Below are positions 1 through 6,394 of a DNA stretch of 14,912 bases, piece by piece. The notes under the pieces are model-generated. The model had not been told where the DNA came from. It worked only from the letters and a program-made list of their open reading frames with translations, and made no database searches. Positions within the stretch are counted from its first letter, which is position 1. Each line of letters begins with the position of its first letter. Source of the stretch: Euryarchaeota archaeon UBA62 (GTDB lineage: Archaea > Thermoplasmatota > Poseidoniia > Poseidoniales > Thalassarchaeaceae). The position numbers and the translations under genes were made by a program. The DNA is taken from the NCBI GenBank assembly GCA_002502095.1, contig DAPJ01000040.1, positions 1 to 14,912 of the forward strand. Reading direction: 5' to 3'.

Positions 1-215
1 GCAAGTTGCCACTCCGATTCTGAAGATATTGACAGGTCTGACGCCTCGCACAGAGCTAAGGCTTCCGAAAGGGGGATAGCTTCCTTGGAAATCTCATAAG
101 AGTGCTGAATAGTAACCTCGTGCCTGGGACCGGGAGCACCAAAAATAATCGCGCGATTATTAGAACCTAGGTAAGTTGAACCCGGATCGACCCTGATCCA
201 TTCGATATTATCCAA
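1..215 (-). CDS. Formylglycine-generating enzyme (SUMF1/FGE-sulfatase)-like protein, 5' part only
   Basis: The reading frame runs off the left edge of the window, so only the N-terminal part (about 70 residues) is visible. It carries the opening signature of the SUMF1/FGE domain: VDPGSTYLGS (family: PGGTFxMGS), then PRHEVTI, a KEAIPLSEALALCE stretch, and LSISSESEWQLA, which aligns with the family's LPTEAEWEYA. Members convert a sulfatase cysteine to formylglycine or act as non-heme iron enzymes in thiol-histidine chemistry; which one applies cannot be told from this part. The start chosen is TTG at 213-215, preceded by GGTGAGG at a short spacing. A GTG at 255-257 in the same frame would overlap the end of the upstream ABC exporter by about 31 nt. 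Either way the two genes probably share a transcript. Family assignment rests on motif recognition by eye. Confidence 0.62.
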   Translation of the reverse strand, partial: MDNIEWIRVDPGSTYLGSNNRAIIFGAPGPRHEVTIQHSYEISKEAIPLSEALALCEASDLSISSESEWQL

Positions 216-226
216 TTCCTCACCTA

Positions 227-2125
227 TCAGTCTAGTTCCCCTGTCTGTATGGACCACTGTGATGCATATACATTTTCATTAGCGATGAGCTCCTCATGCT
301 TTCCTCTCTCAACAATTGCACCATCGACCATTGCGATTACCTCATCAGCATTCCTGATTGTGGCGAGACGATGAGCAACTGCAATTGTTATTCTCTTCTT
401 CGAGCCACTTGAACCGTCAAATAGTGACTGTTGGATTCTCTTTTCGGTTTCGGCATCAAGAGCCGCACTGGCCTCATCTAGGATCAATAGATCTGGGTCC
501 TTCAGCAGTGCTCTAGCCAAGCTAATCCTTGCCCTCTGCCCTCCAGACAGCATTACCCCTCTGTCTCCTACCATCGTATCTAGGCCATTTGATAGTTGGG
601 AGATGAATTCCGAAGCGCCGGCCAATTCCAAGGCATTGAGGATCTCGCTCTCTTCAGCGTCTCTGGCATAGCAGACATTGTCTCTAATTGTCCCATAAAA
701 AAGAAACGGGTCCTGTGACACAAAACCAATTCTTGATCTAACTGATTCAATGGAGAATTCATTAATGTCCCTGCCATTAATCAGTACTTTTCCTGTTTGT
801 GGCTCGTAAAATCTTTCGATTAACTTTAGAATCGTACTTTTTCCAGCTCCCGTGTGCCCCATCACTCCGAGAAATTGTCCTGACGAGGCATTAAGATCTA
901 TTCCACTGAGGACGTTTGAACTAGAGGACGGATACGCAAATGAGACGTCTTGAAATGACACGCTATCAATAGGATCATCTAAGGGGATGGAGTCTTCTCT
1001 GTCGAAGATGGAAGGCTCCAGATCGATAACCGCAAATACCCTTCTAGATGCAGCTTCGCCCTTCTGAAGCTGATTCAAGAGCATTCCTAGAATCCACAAT
1101 GGCATCGTCATTCTTGTCGATATAAGGAGGAAGGTTACAAATTGCCCCACGCTAATCTGTCCCGAATTCATGAGCCAGCCTCCTGCAGAAACTAGAAGTC
1201 CAAATGAGATTCCTGCTACGATATGGAACCCCGGGATGAATCTATTTCTGATGAATGCTGCCTCTACTGCTTGATCCCTGTAATTGCCGCTCTGATTCTC
1301 AACCCTATCTCTCTCGAAGCCAGTCGCATTGTATGCTTGAACGATGGTTATTCCAGATAGGACATTCTCAAGGATAGCAATTATTCCACCTGTACTCTCC
1401 CTCTGCTTACGATATTTGCGTTGTACTCTTGTTGAGAACCAAATAACCATTGGCACTATCATTATTAGTGGCCCAAATAGAATCATACAGAGCAATGGAG
1501 ACATCCAGTAAAGAATTACGAATGCCGTACACAAAGTTGTAAATATCCTGATTATACTGGTGCTGGAATCTGAAATTATATCCTCAAGTTGAGCTACATC
1601 GGCAGATAGGACAGACATTAGATTTCCAGTTTGACGGGTCTCAAAATAGGATGCTTCCATATTCAGTAATGACCTCGTAGCATCCATCCTAATGTCGTGC
1701 TGGGCCTTGTATGCTATTGATTGCCAGAGTTGATTACTGAATCCTTGGAATATCGCCAGAATTACGAATGAAGCGAATATAAGCAAGCCAAAGCCAAGCT
1801 CGGTTGAACTTATTGGACCCAAATCTGGTATTGATTCTATAGTGACAAAACTCTCAATTCTAGAATTTGTGAACTGGGGATTATCGGGGTTATAATAATC
1901 AGCTGCCATTCCGATAGCAATGAATGGAATCAAATCGAAGACTCTTGCACCCATATTGGCCAGAAGGCCTCCGAGGGCCCTCTGCCAGTATGTCAAGACA
2001 TATGGAAAAATCCTCCATATCTTGCGTCCGACAACTTGTCTTTCTTCGAGAAGGTCAGAGTTGTCCTTACTGATCGATGTGACAGCTATTGATTCCTCGC
2101 CTTTGGAGTCCCTCTCACTCGACAT
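227..2125 (-). CDS. ABC exporter, transmembrane and ATPase domains fused (MsbA/MdlB-like half transporter)
   Basis: A 632-residue half transporter of the type I exporter family, working as a dimer in the cytoplasmic membrane. The N-terminal part (about 35-350) holds the hydrophobic helices and the coupling region (YFETRQTGNLMSVLSADV, near 160). The ATPase domain follows (about 390-625): Walker A GHTGAGKST near 425, Q-loop VSQDPFLF near 475, signature LSGGQ near 525, Walker B LLILDEAS near 545 and the switch histidine in AVAHRLAT near 585. All catalytic motifs are intact, so it should be active. Length is normal for the family. The substrate (lipid, drug or peptide) cannot be deduced. The start ATG lies 52 nt after the tRNA-Gly gene on the same strand. 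Its 3' end abuts or overlaps the FGE-like gene. Confidence 0.95.
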   Translation of the reverse strand: MSSERDSKGEESIAVTSISKDNSDLLEERQVVGRKIWRIFPYVLTYWQRALGGLLANMGARVFDLIPFIAIGMAADYYNPDNPQFTNSRIESFVTIESIPDLGPISSTELGFGLLIFASFVILAIFQGFSNQLWQSIAYKAQHDIRMDATRSLLNMEASYFETRQTGNLMSVLSADVAQLEDIISDSSTSIIRIFTTLCTAFVILYWMSPLLCMILFGPLIMIVPMVIWFSTRVQRKYRKQRESTGGIIAILENVLSGITIVQAYNATGFERDRVENQSGNYRDQAVEAAFIRNRFIPGFHIVAGISFGLLVSAGGWLMNSGQISVGQFVTFLLISTRMTMPLWILGMLLNQLQKGEAASRRVFAVIDLEPSIFDREDSIPLDDPIDSVSFQDVSFAYPSSSSNVLSGIDLNASSGQFLGVMGHTGAGKSTILKLIERFYEPQTGKVLINGRDINEFSIESVRSRIGFVSQDPFLFYGTIRDNVCYARDAEESEILNALELAGASEFISQLSNGLDTMVGDRGVMLSGGQRARISLARALLKDPDLLILDEASAALDAETEKRIQQSLFDGSSGSKKRITIAVAHRLATIRNADEVIAMVDGAIVERGKHEELIANENVYASQWSIQTGELD

Positions 2126-2177
2126 GATGCACCGCAGAGAGAGGAGCGTTTCAATGCTTCACTCGAAGTTTCTCAAA

Positions 2178-2252
2178 TGGTGCGCCCGCCGGGATTTGAA
2201 CCCGGGACAAGAGGTTGGAAACCTCTTGTGATAACCCCTTCACTACAGGCGC
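2178..2252 (-). tRNA. tRNA-Gly (anticodon UCC)
   Basis: Read on the minus strand this folds as a complete cloverleaf without an intron. The acceptor arm is GCGCCTG with CGGGCGC (one G-U pair). The D arm is GTGA/TCAC, with A14 and the GG of the D loop. The anticodon arm is AGAGG/CCTCT with loop TTTCCAA, giving anticodon TCC, which reads GGA and other glycine codons. The variable loop is 4 nt. The T arm is CCGGG-TTCAAAT-CCCGG, and the discriminator base is A. The CCA end is encoded in the DNA (TGG at 2178-2180 on the plus strand). Glycine identity follows from the anticodon. Confidence 0.95.
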
Positions 2253-2274
2253 TCGGACTGGCCGAGCGTATGTT

Positions 2275-2283
2275 ATCTCTAAA
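2275..2283 (-). promoter_or_regulatory. Possible TATA-like box for tRNA-Gly
   Basis: On the minus strand the sequence is TTTAGAGAT, centred 27 nt before the first base of the tRNA, the usual archaeal TATA-to-start distance. It is a poor match to the consensus (TTTATATA), so this rests mainly on position. An odd palindrome ACCGA-T-TCGGT (2283-2293) lies just upstream of it. Confidence 0.35.
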
Positions 2284-2346
2284 CCGATTCGGTCATGGAG
2301 AAGTTCTTACTTCGTACTTGAAAAGCAATGGCGTTGTCGGTAGCAC

Positions 2347-2541
2347 GTGCTCCTAAGGCAACGAATAGGTATAGCCTCAATGATTTTATTCATGCCAGTT
2401 AATAGTCCCGTTTGGAAAATGGGAATCGAGCAAATGGGATTTGACATAGGTTTTTCTGAGGTTGGATTTTTCGCGACTTCAGTACTAATTTTCATTATTG
2501 GAGCAGTCCTTACCTTCACACCCAAGACCATATTTGACTAG
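2347..2541 (+). CDS. Small membrane protein, unknown function
   Basis: Up to 64 residues from GTG 2347, or 53 from ATG 2380. The protein has a short basic N-terminus, a first hydrophobic stretch (IGIASMILFMPV, about 8-19) and a clear membrane helix near the C-terminus (VGFFATSVLIFIIGAVLTF). It ends in KTIFD. Amino-acid make-up looks like a real membrane protein rather than a shadow frame. Its stop codon shares the palindrome CTAG with the stop of the hydrolase on the other strand, which fits two genes packed tail to tail. No family was recognised. There is no clear ribosome binding site, so the start is uncertain. It could still be a chance frame. Confidence 0.5.
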   Translation: MLLRQRIGIASMILFMPVNSPVWKMGIEQMGFDIGFSEVGFFATSVLIFIIGAVLTFTPKTIFD

Positions 2542-3419
2542 AAGTAGGTTGAGGAAATCCAATTCTCATGGATATCTAGGATGTACCGCTCTATCTCTTC
2601 ATCATCCCATTCCATTAATCTGAGAGCTTTACACAATTGGTTTGTTCTCTTGGGAACAGTCCGGGGACCGAGTACCGCTCCCGGCCTTCTCGGATCGTCA
2701 AGAAAATCCGTCTCCATACCCCAATGTGCCTTACTTAGTTCTATTGAGGAGCATATTCCTTCAATGCTTCCCTTACCCATACTTACAGTAACAGGAAGTC
2801 CTGAGGTATTTCTCTGGCTTAAATCTGAAGACGCAAAATGTCTGACGGCCCTATTTCTGGGAAGGCCTGCTTTGTCACATAAGGAGGCCATATCGGCACA
2901 TGTCTGATGACCATTATCTTCCACGTGCAACTGCATTGGGGAGTTTGCGGATGAGGCCATTCTCATTATCTCCAATAACATATCATTTGCCCTCTCCCAT
3001 CTGTCCTCTGAAACCTGATAGTGTGGCCTTCCAACCTCGCCAAGGCATATCGCTTCTCCCTCCTCGATCATTTCTAGTGCTAGTCCTACTGCGGAAATAT
3101 GTAGTTCAGTAGATTCTTCGACACCCATAGTGTTTGCTTGGATATCCCAAGTAACGGGATGAGGACCGAGTACCACTTGGACATCTAGACCTATCTTTTC
3201 TCTAACTTTTGAGGCCATATTCAACGTCTCTTGGTATACATCCCTGTAGTCGCTGATATTTCTTGGAAGAGACGTTGAAAAGGATGGTTTGTGAACCAGA
3301 AAGATTCCTGTCCCTCCGGCATTTGAGAATTCTTCAGCGGCGCTGAGGAATCTGTTGGCCTTATCCAGATGCATGTGCTGGTCTACAATGGGCCCTTCCC
3401 ATTTGTCATTAACCAGCAT
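2538..3419 (-). CDS. TatD-like metal-dependent hydrolase, archaeal COG1831 type
   Basis: A 293-residue amidohydrolase-superfamily TIM barrel, probably cytoplasmic. Metal ligands sit in the expected order: HMH at 15-17 (first strand), Glu128 in LGEVGRPHY, His165 in QLHVED, His194 in VRHFASSD, and Asp238 in ETDFLDDPRRPG. The stretch AGGTGIFLVHKPSF (34-47) and the DDPRRPGAVLGP loop are typical of the archaeal branch (COG1831) rather than of bacterial TatD nucleases. The substrate of that branch is not established; phosphodiester or amide hydrolysis is possible. It is the last gene of a three-gene run, starting 4 nt after the stop of the TBP-like gene, so it is probably co-translated with it. Its TAG stop overlaps the TAG of the small membrane gene on the other strand. 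Confidence 0.85.
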   Translation of the reverse strand: MLVNDKWEGPIVDQHMHLDKANRFLSAAEEFSNAGGTGIFLVHKPSFSTSLPRNISDYRDVYQETLNMASKVREKIGLDVQVVLGPHPVTWDIQANTMGVEESTELHISAVGLALEMIEEGEAICLGEVGRPHYQVSEDRWERANDMLLEIMRMASSANSPMQLHVEDNGHQTCADMASLCDKAGLPRNRAVRHFASSDLSQRNTSGLPVTVSMGKGSIEGICSSIELSKAHWGMETDFLDDPRRPGAVLGPRTVPKRTNQLCKALRLMEWDDEEIERYILDIHENWISSTYF

Positions 3420-3423
3420 TATC

Positions 3424-3948
3424 TCACGTCAATGCTTCTTCATTATCCAGTTTTTCAGCCCAATGCCTCACTGCCATCTCGGATACCTTTCTCGAAGATT
3501 GTCCTAAAACTACTCCTTTGCCATTATCATATAGTATGATTGTGGCTTTGTGTAGTGTTGCTGAAATCCTAATAGCATCAATTCGTTCATCCATCTCAAT
3601 ATCTGAAAATCTCTTCTCAGCTATTTCTAGAAGTACATTCTTACCAAGGGAGAAGCTAACAATGATTTCTCCGGAGTCCATTGAAAGGCCTTCAAGAGGG
3701 AGTCCAAGATTGAGAAGTAGTTCCTGAACAGCCAGCTCAGCAACTTCACTTCTAGACAGGCCATGTACTAGAATTGAGCCGTTTGGCTCAATGACGTATG
3801 TGGCTCTGGGCTCTTCATGTGAGACTACAACGTAGTCTCCCGCCTTAGTACCTGAAGCTAGAGTTATGGCCTCAGCATGATCTATCGGTACTGAAGGTAT
3901 GAATCTGAAAGTTTGAGTTTCGATGTTGAATTCGGGCGAGATAGACAT
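3424..3948 (-). CDS. Divergent TATA-binding-protein-like protein (two TBP repeats)
   Basis: From the ATG at 3948 the protein has 174 residues in two tandem repeats. Repeat 1 (about 5-87) contains EEPRATYVIEPNGSILVHG followed by a helix with AVQELLLNLG. Repeat 2 (about 92-168) contains HKATIILYDNGKGVVLG followed by a helix with AVRHWAEKL. These match the TBP pattern (PKxxxLIFSSGKxVxTGAKS, then AV and the long helix), and the spacing of 86 residues between repeats is as in TBP. Length is close to archaeal TBP (about 180-190). The residues that make TBP bend TATA DNA are not kept: the Phe of LIFSSGK is Glu in repeat 1 and Tyr in repeat 2, and the FPG segments are absent. It may bind other DNA, RNA or protein. 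The start at 3948 was preferred because it lies on a TAATG overlap with the preceding gene; an in-frame ATG 36 nt upstream exists. Confidence 0.72.
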   Translation of the reverse strand: MSISPEFNIETQTFRFIPSVPIDHAEAITLASGTKAGDYVVVSHEEPRATYVIEPNGSILVHGLSRSEVAELAVQELLLNLGLPLEGLSMDSGEIIVSFSLGKNVLLEIAEKRFSDIEMDERIDAIRISATLHKATIILYDNGKGVVLGQSSRKVSEMAVRHWAEKLDNEEALT

Positions 3949-4751
3949 TATTCCATACTCCTGATTGTTTCTGGTTCGGGCCAAGCTAAAATTGATTCCT
4001 CTATCGAAGGCAGTCTGGCCTGATGTACTGGTACCATCAGTAGTGTCTGTGAAGATCCATCAACATCAACCCTGCTGTCCCTCAAGTCAGCCAATGCCCC
4101 TCTAATCCTTGAGGCGAATCTCATGTCCCTTTCCTCTGATAGATTTCTACCAATCACTCTTTCTTCCTCGGCGTTCCATGAAAAACAAGTAGCGGAAGCT
4201 GCTCCCATCTCAGTATCAATAAATCTATCATGCTGTATTTTTGAGACTGCTTTAGTAGAGTCTTTCTTCCATCTCTTGTTAGACGTTAGTCTTGATAATA
4301 GAGATGATATTCTAACCTGCATATCCGCACTCCTAGATAGCCAGTCTACCCATTTTTCTTCGCTTATATCGGGCTCGATCAGGTATATCGGAAGTCCTCC
4401 TCTGGCATTCTGTGCATGTGTGACGAGTCGCATAGGTTCTGGATCGGGAATGTGTGGACCATCAATTTCTAACTCTCTTAGTTCCTTCAATAATTTTCCA
4501 AACTGAGTACCTGAGGATATTGCTGCCTCAACGTTGGCTCCGGGACTCTTTCTCTCATTCATATCATCATCCTTCATCGATAAAAAATCGTTGGTCGAGA
4601 GGAGGAGTGCCAGCCCGTCCCAGATTTCTCTAGATCTGATTTGGTTGGGCATAAGAATACAGGGGAGATGTGGCCAAAGGATTATTTTCCCGCCATCTGG
4701 ATCTTCAATAACTACCTCCCTCCAGATGAGTTTGGCTCCATCCATGGTCAT
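3948..4751 (-). CDS. Unknown protein, possibly a very divergent TraB-like protein
   Basis: A 267-residue soluble protein without a signal peptide or clear membrane helix. It is the first gene of the operon; its TAA stop overlaps the ATG of the TBP-like gene (TAATG), so the two are translationally coupled. No family was recognised with confidence. The C-terminal third has the order RNLSEERDMRFASRIRG (about 202-218), then a strand LLMVPV followed by HQARLPSIEESI. This resembles the end of TraB/PrgY proteins (ERDxxMA, then VVGxxHxxGI). The N-terminal GTxH motif of that family is not seen; WPHLP stands near its place. Start is ATG 4751 or ATG 4745. Neither has a ribosome binding site, and the nearby CCTCC lies in the anti-sense orientation, so translation may be leaderless. 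Confidence 0.7.
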   Translation of the reverse strand: MTMDGAKLIWREVVIEDPDGGKIILWPHLPCILMPNQIRSREIWDGLALLLSTNDFLSMKDDDMNERKSPGANVEAAISSGTQFGKLLKELRELEIDGPHIPDPEPMRLVTHAQNARGGLPIYLIEPDISEEKWVDWLSRSADMQVRISSLLSRLTSNKRWKKDSTKAVSKIQHDRFIDTEMGAASATCFSWNAEEERVIGRNLSEERDMRFASRIRGALADLRDSRVDVDGSSQTLLMVPVHQARLPSIEESILAWPEPETIRSME

Positions 4752-4768
4752 GCTAGGAGGTTTTTCTG

Positions 4769-4786
4769 TTCAACTAAGCGGTTGAA
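4769..4786. repeat. Inverted repeat in a divergent promoter region
   Basis: TTCAAC, a 6-nt centre TAAGCG, then GTTGAA: a perfect 6-bp dyad in the 100-nt gap between the minus-strand operon (start 4751) and the plus-strand thioesterase. Its centre is about 26 nt before ATG 4751, where a TATA box would be expected, so it could be an operator. No protein is known to bind it. Confidence 0.35.
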
Positions 4787-4855
4787 TTGTACGTTTTACT
4801 CAATTTTCTAGTGTAGTATTGAAGGGGGGCAAGCGACGGGATTAATTTGAGGGAC

Positions 4856-5308
4856 ATGGGAGAGCCACGATCTACCGAGCCGGTAATTCTCTTGGATGAG
4901 GTGTTTCCAGGGGACACAAATGCCCTGAATACGTTGTTTGGAGGTCATTTGATGTCCATCATGGATAGGGCTGCAGGACTGGCTGCTAGTAAGTTTGCAC
5001 ATGAGGAGTTCGTTACGGTTTCTGTAGATGCGTTGAAATTTCAGAGGCCAGCATATCAGGGCGACATAATTAGGACCATAGGAAGGGTGGTTTGGACATC
5101 TCCTCGAACAGTGGGAGTACTAGTGAGATCTTGTAGGATGACAAGATCTGATTGGGAGCCAGAACAAATTTGTTCTGGGTACTTTTTCATGGTAGCTATT
5201 GATGATGAGATGCGTCCTATATCTGTACCCCAGTTCACACCCACTTCTGATGAAGAAATCAGTCTTTGGAACGATGCTAAGGCGGCTCGCGATGCAATGC
5301 GACGTTAA
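4856..5308 (+). CDS. Acyl-CoA thioesterase, hotdog fold (YciA/ACOT-like)
   Basis: A 150-residue single hotdog-domain enzyme that hydrolyses acyl-CoA to free acid and CoA, expected in the cytoplasm as an oligomer. The signature is FPGDTNALNTLFGGHLMSIMD, with the catalytic Asp at the end of this stretch and the long central helix after it (AAGLAASKFA), then VSVDALKFQRPAYQGD, the typical substrate-channel strand. Length is normal. The start ATG 4856 is preceded by GAGGG at very short spacing; an in-frame TTG at 4847 would add three residues. It is followed after 23 nt by the elongation-factor-like gene in the same direction. Chain-length preference cannot be read from sequence. Confidence 0.9.
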   Translation: MGEPRSTEPVILLDEVFPGDTNALNTLFGGHLMSIMDRAAGLAASKFAHEEFVTVSVDALKFQRPAYQGDIIRTIGRVVWTSPRTVGVLVRSCRMTRSDWEPEQICSGYFFMVAIDDEMRPISVPQFTPTSDEEISLWNDAKAARDAMRR

Positions 5309-5331
5309 TCTAGAGAGACTCTGGAGGTATT

Positions 5332-6312
5332 ATGTCAGTCCTAAACGTAGCCTTCTATGGGTCGGATGAGACGGCAAGTAATATTGCTAAGAAAGGAGAT
5401 TCTAGGGACGTCGTTTCATACGTATTCAAAGAGACCAAGGATGAGAAGGTGAGGATTCTTTCTCTTCTTAGGCCGTTGAAGCATCCTGAAAGTATCAGAC
5501 CTCTTCTGTCTGTGCTGAATGTTTCTAGAGTAGGGTTTGTGGAGGTCAAACAAATAGACGCGTCTCTGGGAGAAGTGTTAGTGGCCATGAAATGCTCAGA
5601 AATTCAAGATGGAATAGCAGTTATCAATCCTGATTCTGGAGAATGGGTAGACCCCGACCAGGTAAGAGTTCTCTTCAAACAGGCTAATCTTAACTGGAAG
5701 ATTTTGGAGGATGTCCCTGAGGCACATCAGATTAGAGAAGAGTTGTTTTCCCTAGGACAATCTGAAGATGAAAGTGACGAATTGGTCGTACCACTCGATC
5801 AGAAATTCAATGTTCAGGGAATAGGAGTGGTCGGGATAGGATATGTTCAATCAGGCAAGATAAAGAAGCATGATCAGATTGAGATTATGCCGGGTAGAAA
5901 ACCTGGAGTTGTGAGGAGTCTGCAAGTAATGGACGACGATGTAAACGAGGCTAGCTCTGGCGATAGGGTGGGGGTTGCACTCAGAGGAGTGGGTGAAGAC
6001 GACATTGGCAAGGGCACAATGATTGTTACCAAGGACTCAGAAGCACTAGTGGAGATGAGCTCCACTGTCTCAAAGCTGAAGGAGGCTCCGTTTCAGAGGA
6101 GGCGTGTCGTGATTGGAGATATCATTCATGCTTCTACTAATATGCAATTCAAGGTTGGGAGAGTCATTGCGATACAGGGGAGTATGATCTCTATCGAATG
6201 GGAAAGTCCACTAGTTGTCAGAAAGGATGGGTATGAAGTAGTTATTTTAGTTCAGCTTGATGCTGTTCCAATGAGGATTATTGGGACCATTACAGAGACC
6301 GATTCGGCATGA
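5332..6312 (+). CDS. EF-1A/SelB-like translation factor paralogue with a degenerate G domain
   Basis: A 326-residue protein with the domain order of EF-Tu/EF-1A but no working nucleotide site. The G domain (about 1-125) is shortened. Where GHVDHGKTT should be, it has FYGSDETASNIAK (8-20), with no Lys-Thr/Ser. No DxPGH is present, and the NKxD position reads VINPDSG (97-103). Domain II (about 150-235) is well kept: VPLDQKFNVQGIGVVGIGYVQSGKI, IMPGRK, VRSLQV and ASSGDRVGVALRGV. A domain III-like barrel follows (about 245-322). It is predicted not to hydrolyse GTP by the usual route; a role on tRNA or the ribosome, or as a scaffold, is possible. A strong ribosome binding site GGAGGT precedes the ATG by a few nt, unusual in this window. 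Confidence 0.82.
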   Translation: MSVLNVAFYGSDETASNIAKKGDSRDVVSYVFKETKDEKVRILSLLRPLKHPESIRPLLSVLNVSRVGFVEVKQIDASLGEVLVAMKCSEIQDGIAVINPDSGEWVDPDQVRVLFKQANLNWKILEDVPEAHQIREELFSLGQSEDESDELVVPLDQKFNVQGIGVVGIGYVQSGKIKKHDQIEIMPGRKPGVVRSLQVMDDDVNEASSGDRVGVALRGVGEDDIGKGTMIVTKDSEALVEMSSTVSKLKEAPFQRRRVVIGDIIHASTNMQFKVGRVIAIQGSMISIEWESPLVVRKDGYEVVILVQLDAVPMRIIGTITETDSA

Positions 6313-6320
6313 TTATAATC

Positions 6321-6342
6321 GTGCATTAAGCACCGTATTTTT
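6321..6342 (+). terminator. Possible weak terminator after the EF-like gene
   Basis: A 4-bp hairpin GTGC-ATTAA-GCAC is followed a few nt later by a run of T (TATTTTT). It sits 9 nt after the stop codon of the EF-like gene and before the TATA-like box of the next gene. The T run alone could end archaeal transcription; the hairpin is short. Confidence 0.3.
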
Positions 6343-6361
6343 CGATGCAATTCCCCGAGAG

Positions 6362-6369
6362 CTTATACC
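6362..6369 (+). promoter_or_regulatory. TATA-like box before the 553-aa membrane protein
   Basis: CTTATACC, with TTATA centred about 30 nt before ATG 6395. This distance would put transcription start only a few nt before the start codon, giving a nearly leaderless mRNA, which is common in archaea. Supported by position and sequence only. Confidence 0.4.
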
Positions 6370-6394
6370 ATGAATCCGACACTCGCACATTGGG

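Noticed and set aside
2178..2252. Intron or pseudogene status for the tRNA
   Set aside because: All arms pair, the anticodon loop is 7 nt and the total length is normal, so it is an intact intron-less tRNA.
2328..2402. A 24-codon frame (ATG 2328) overlapping the small membrane gene
   Set aside because: Too short to judge and without a binding site; kept only as a possible upstream frame, not as a gene.
2307..2531. A 74-codon minus-strand frame opposite the small membrane gene
   Set aside because: Composition looks like a shadow of the plus-strand frame, and it has no family features.
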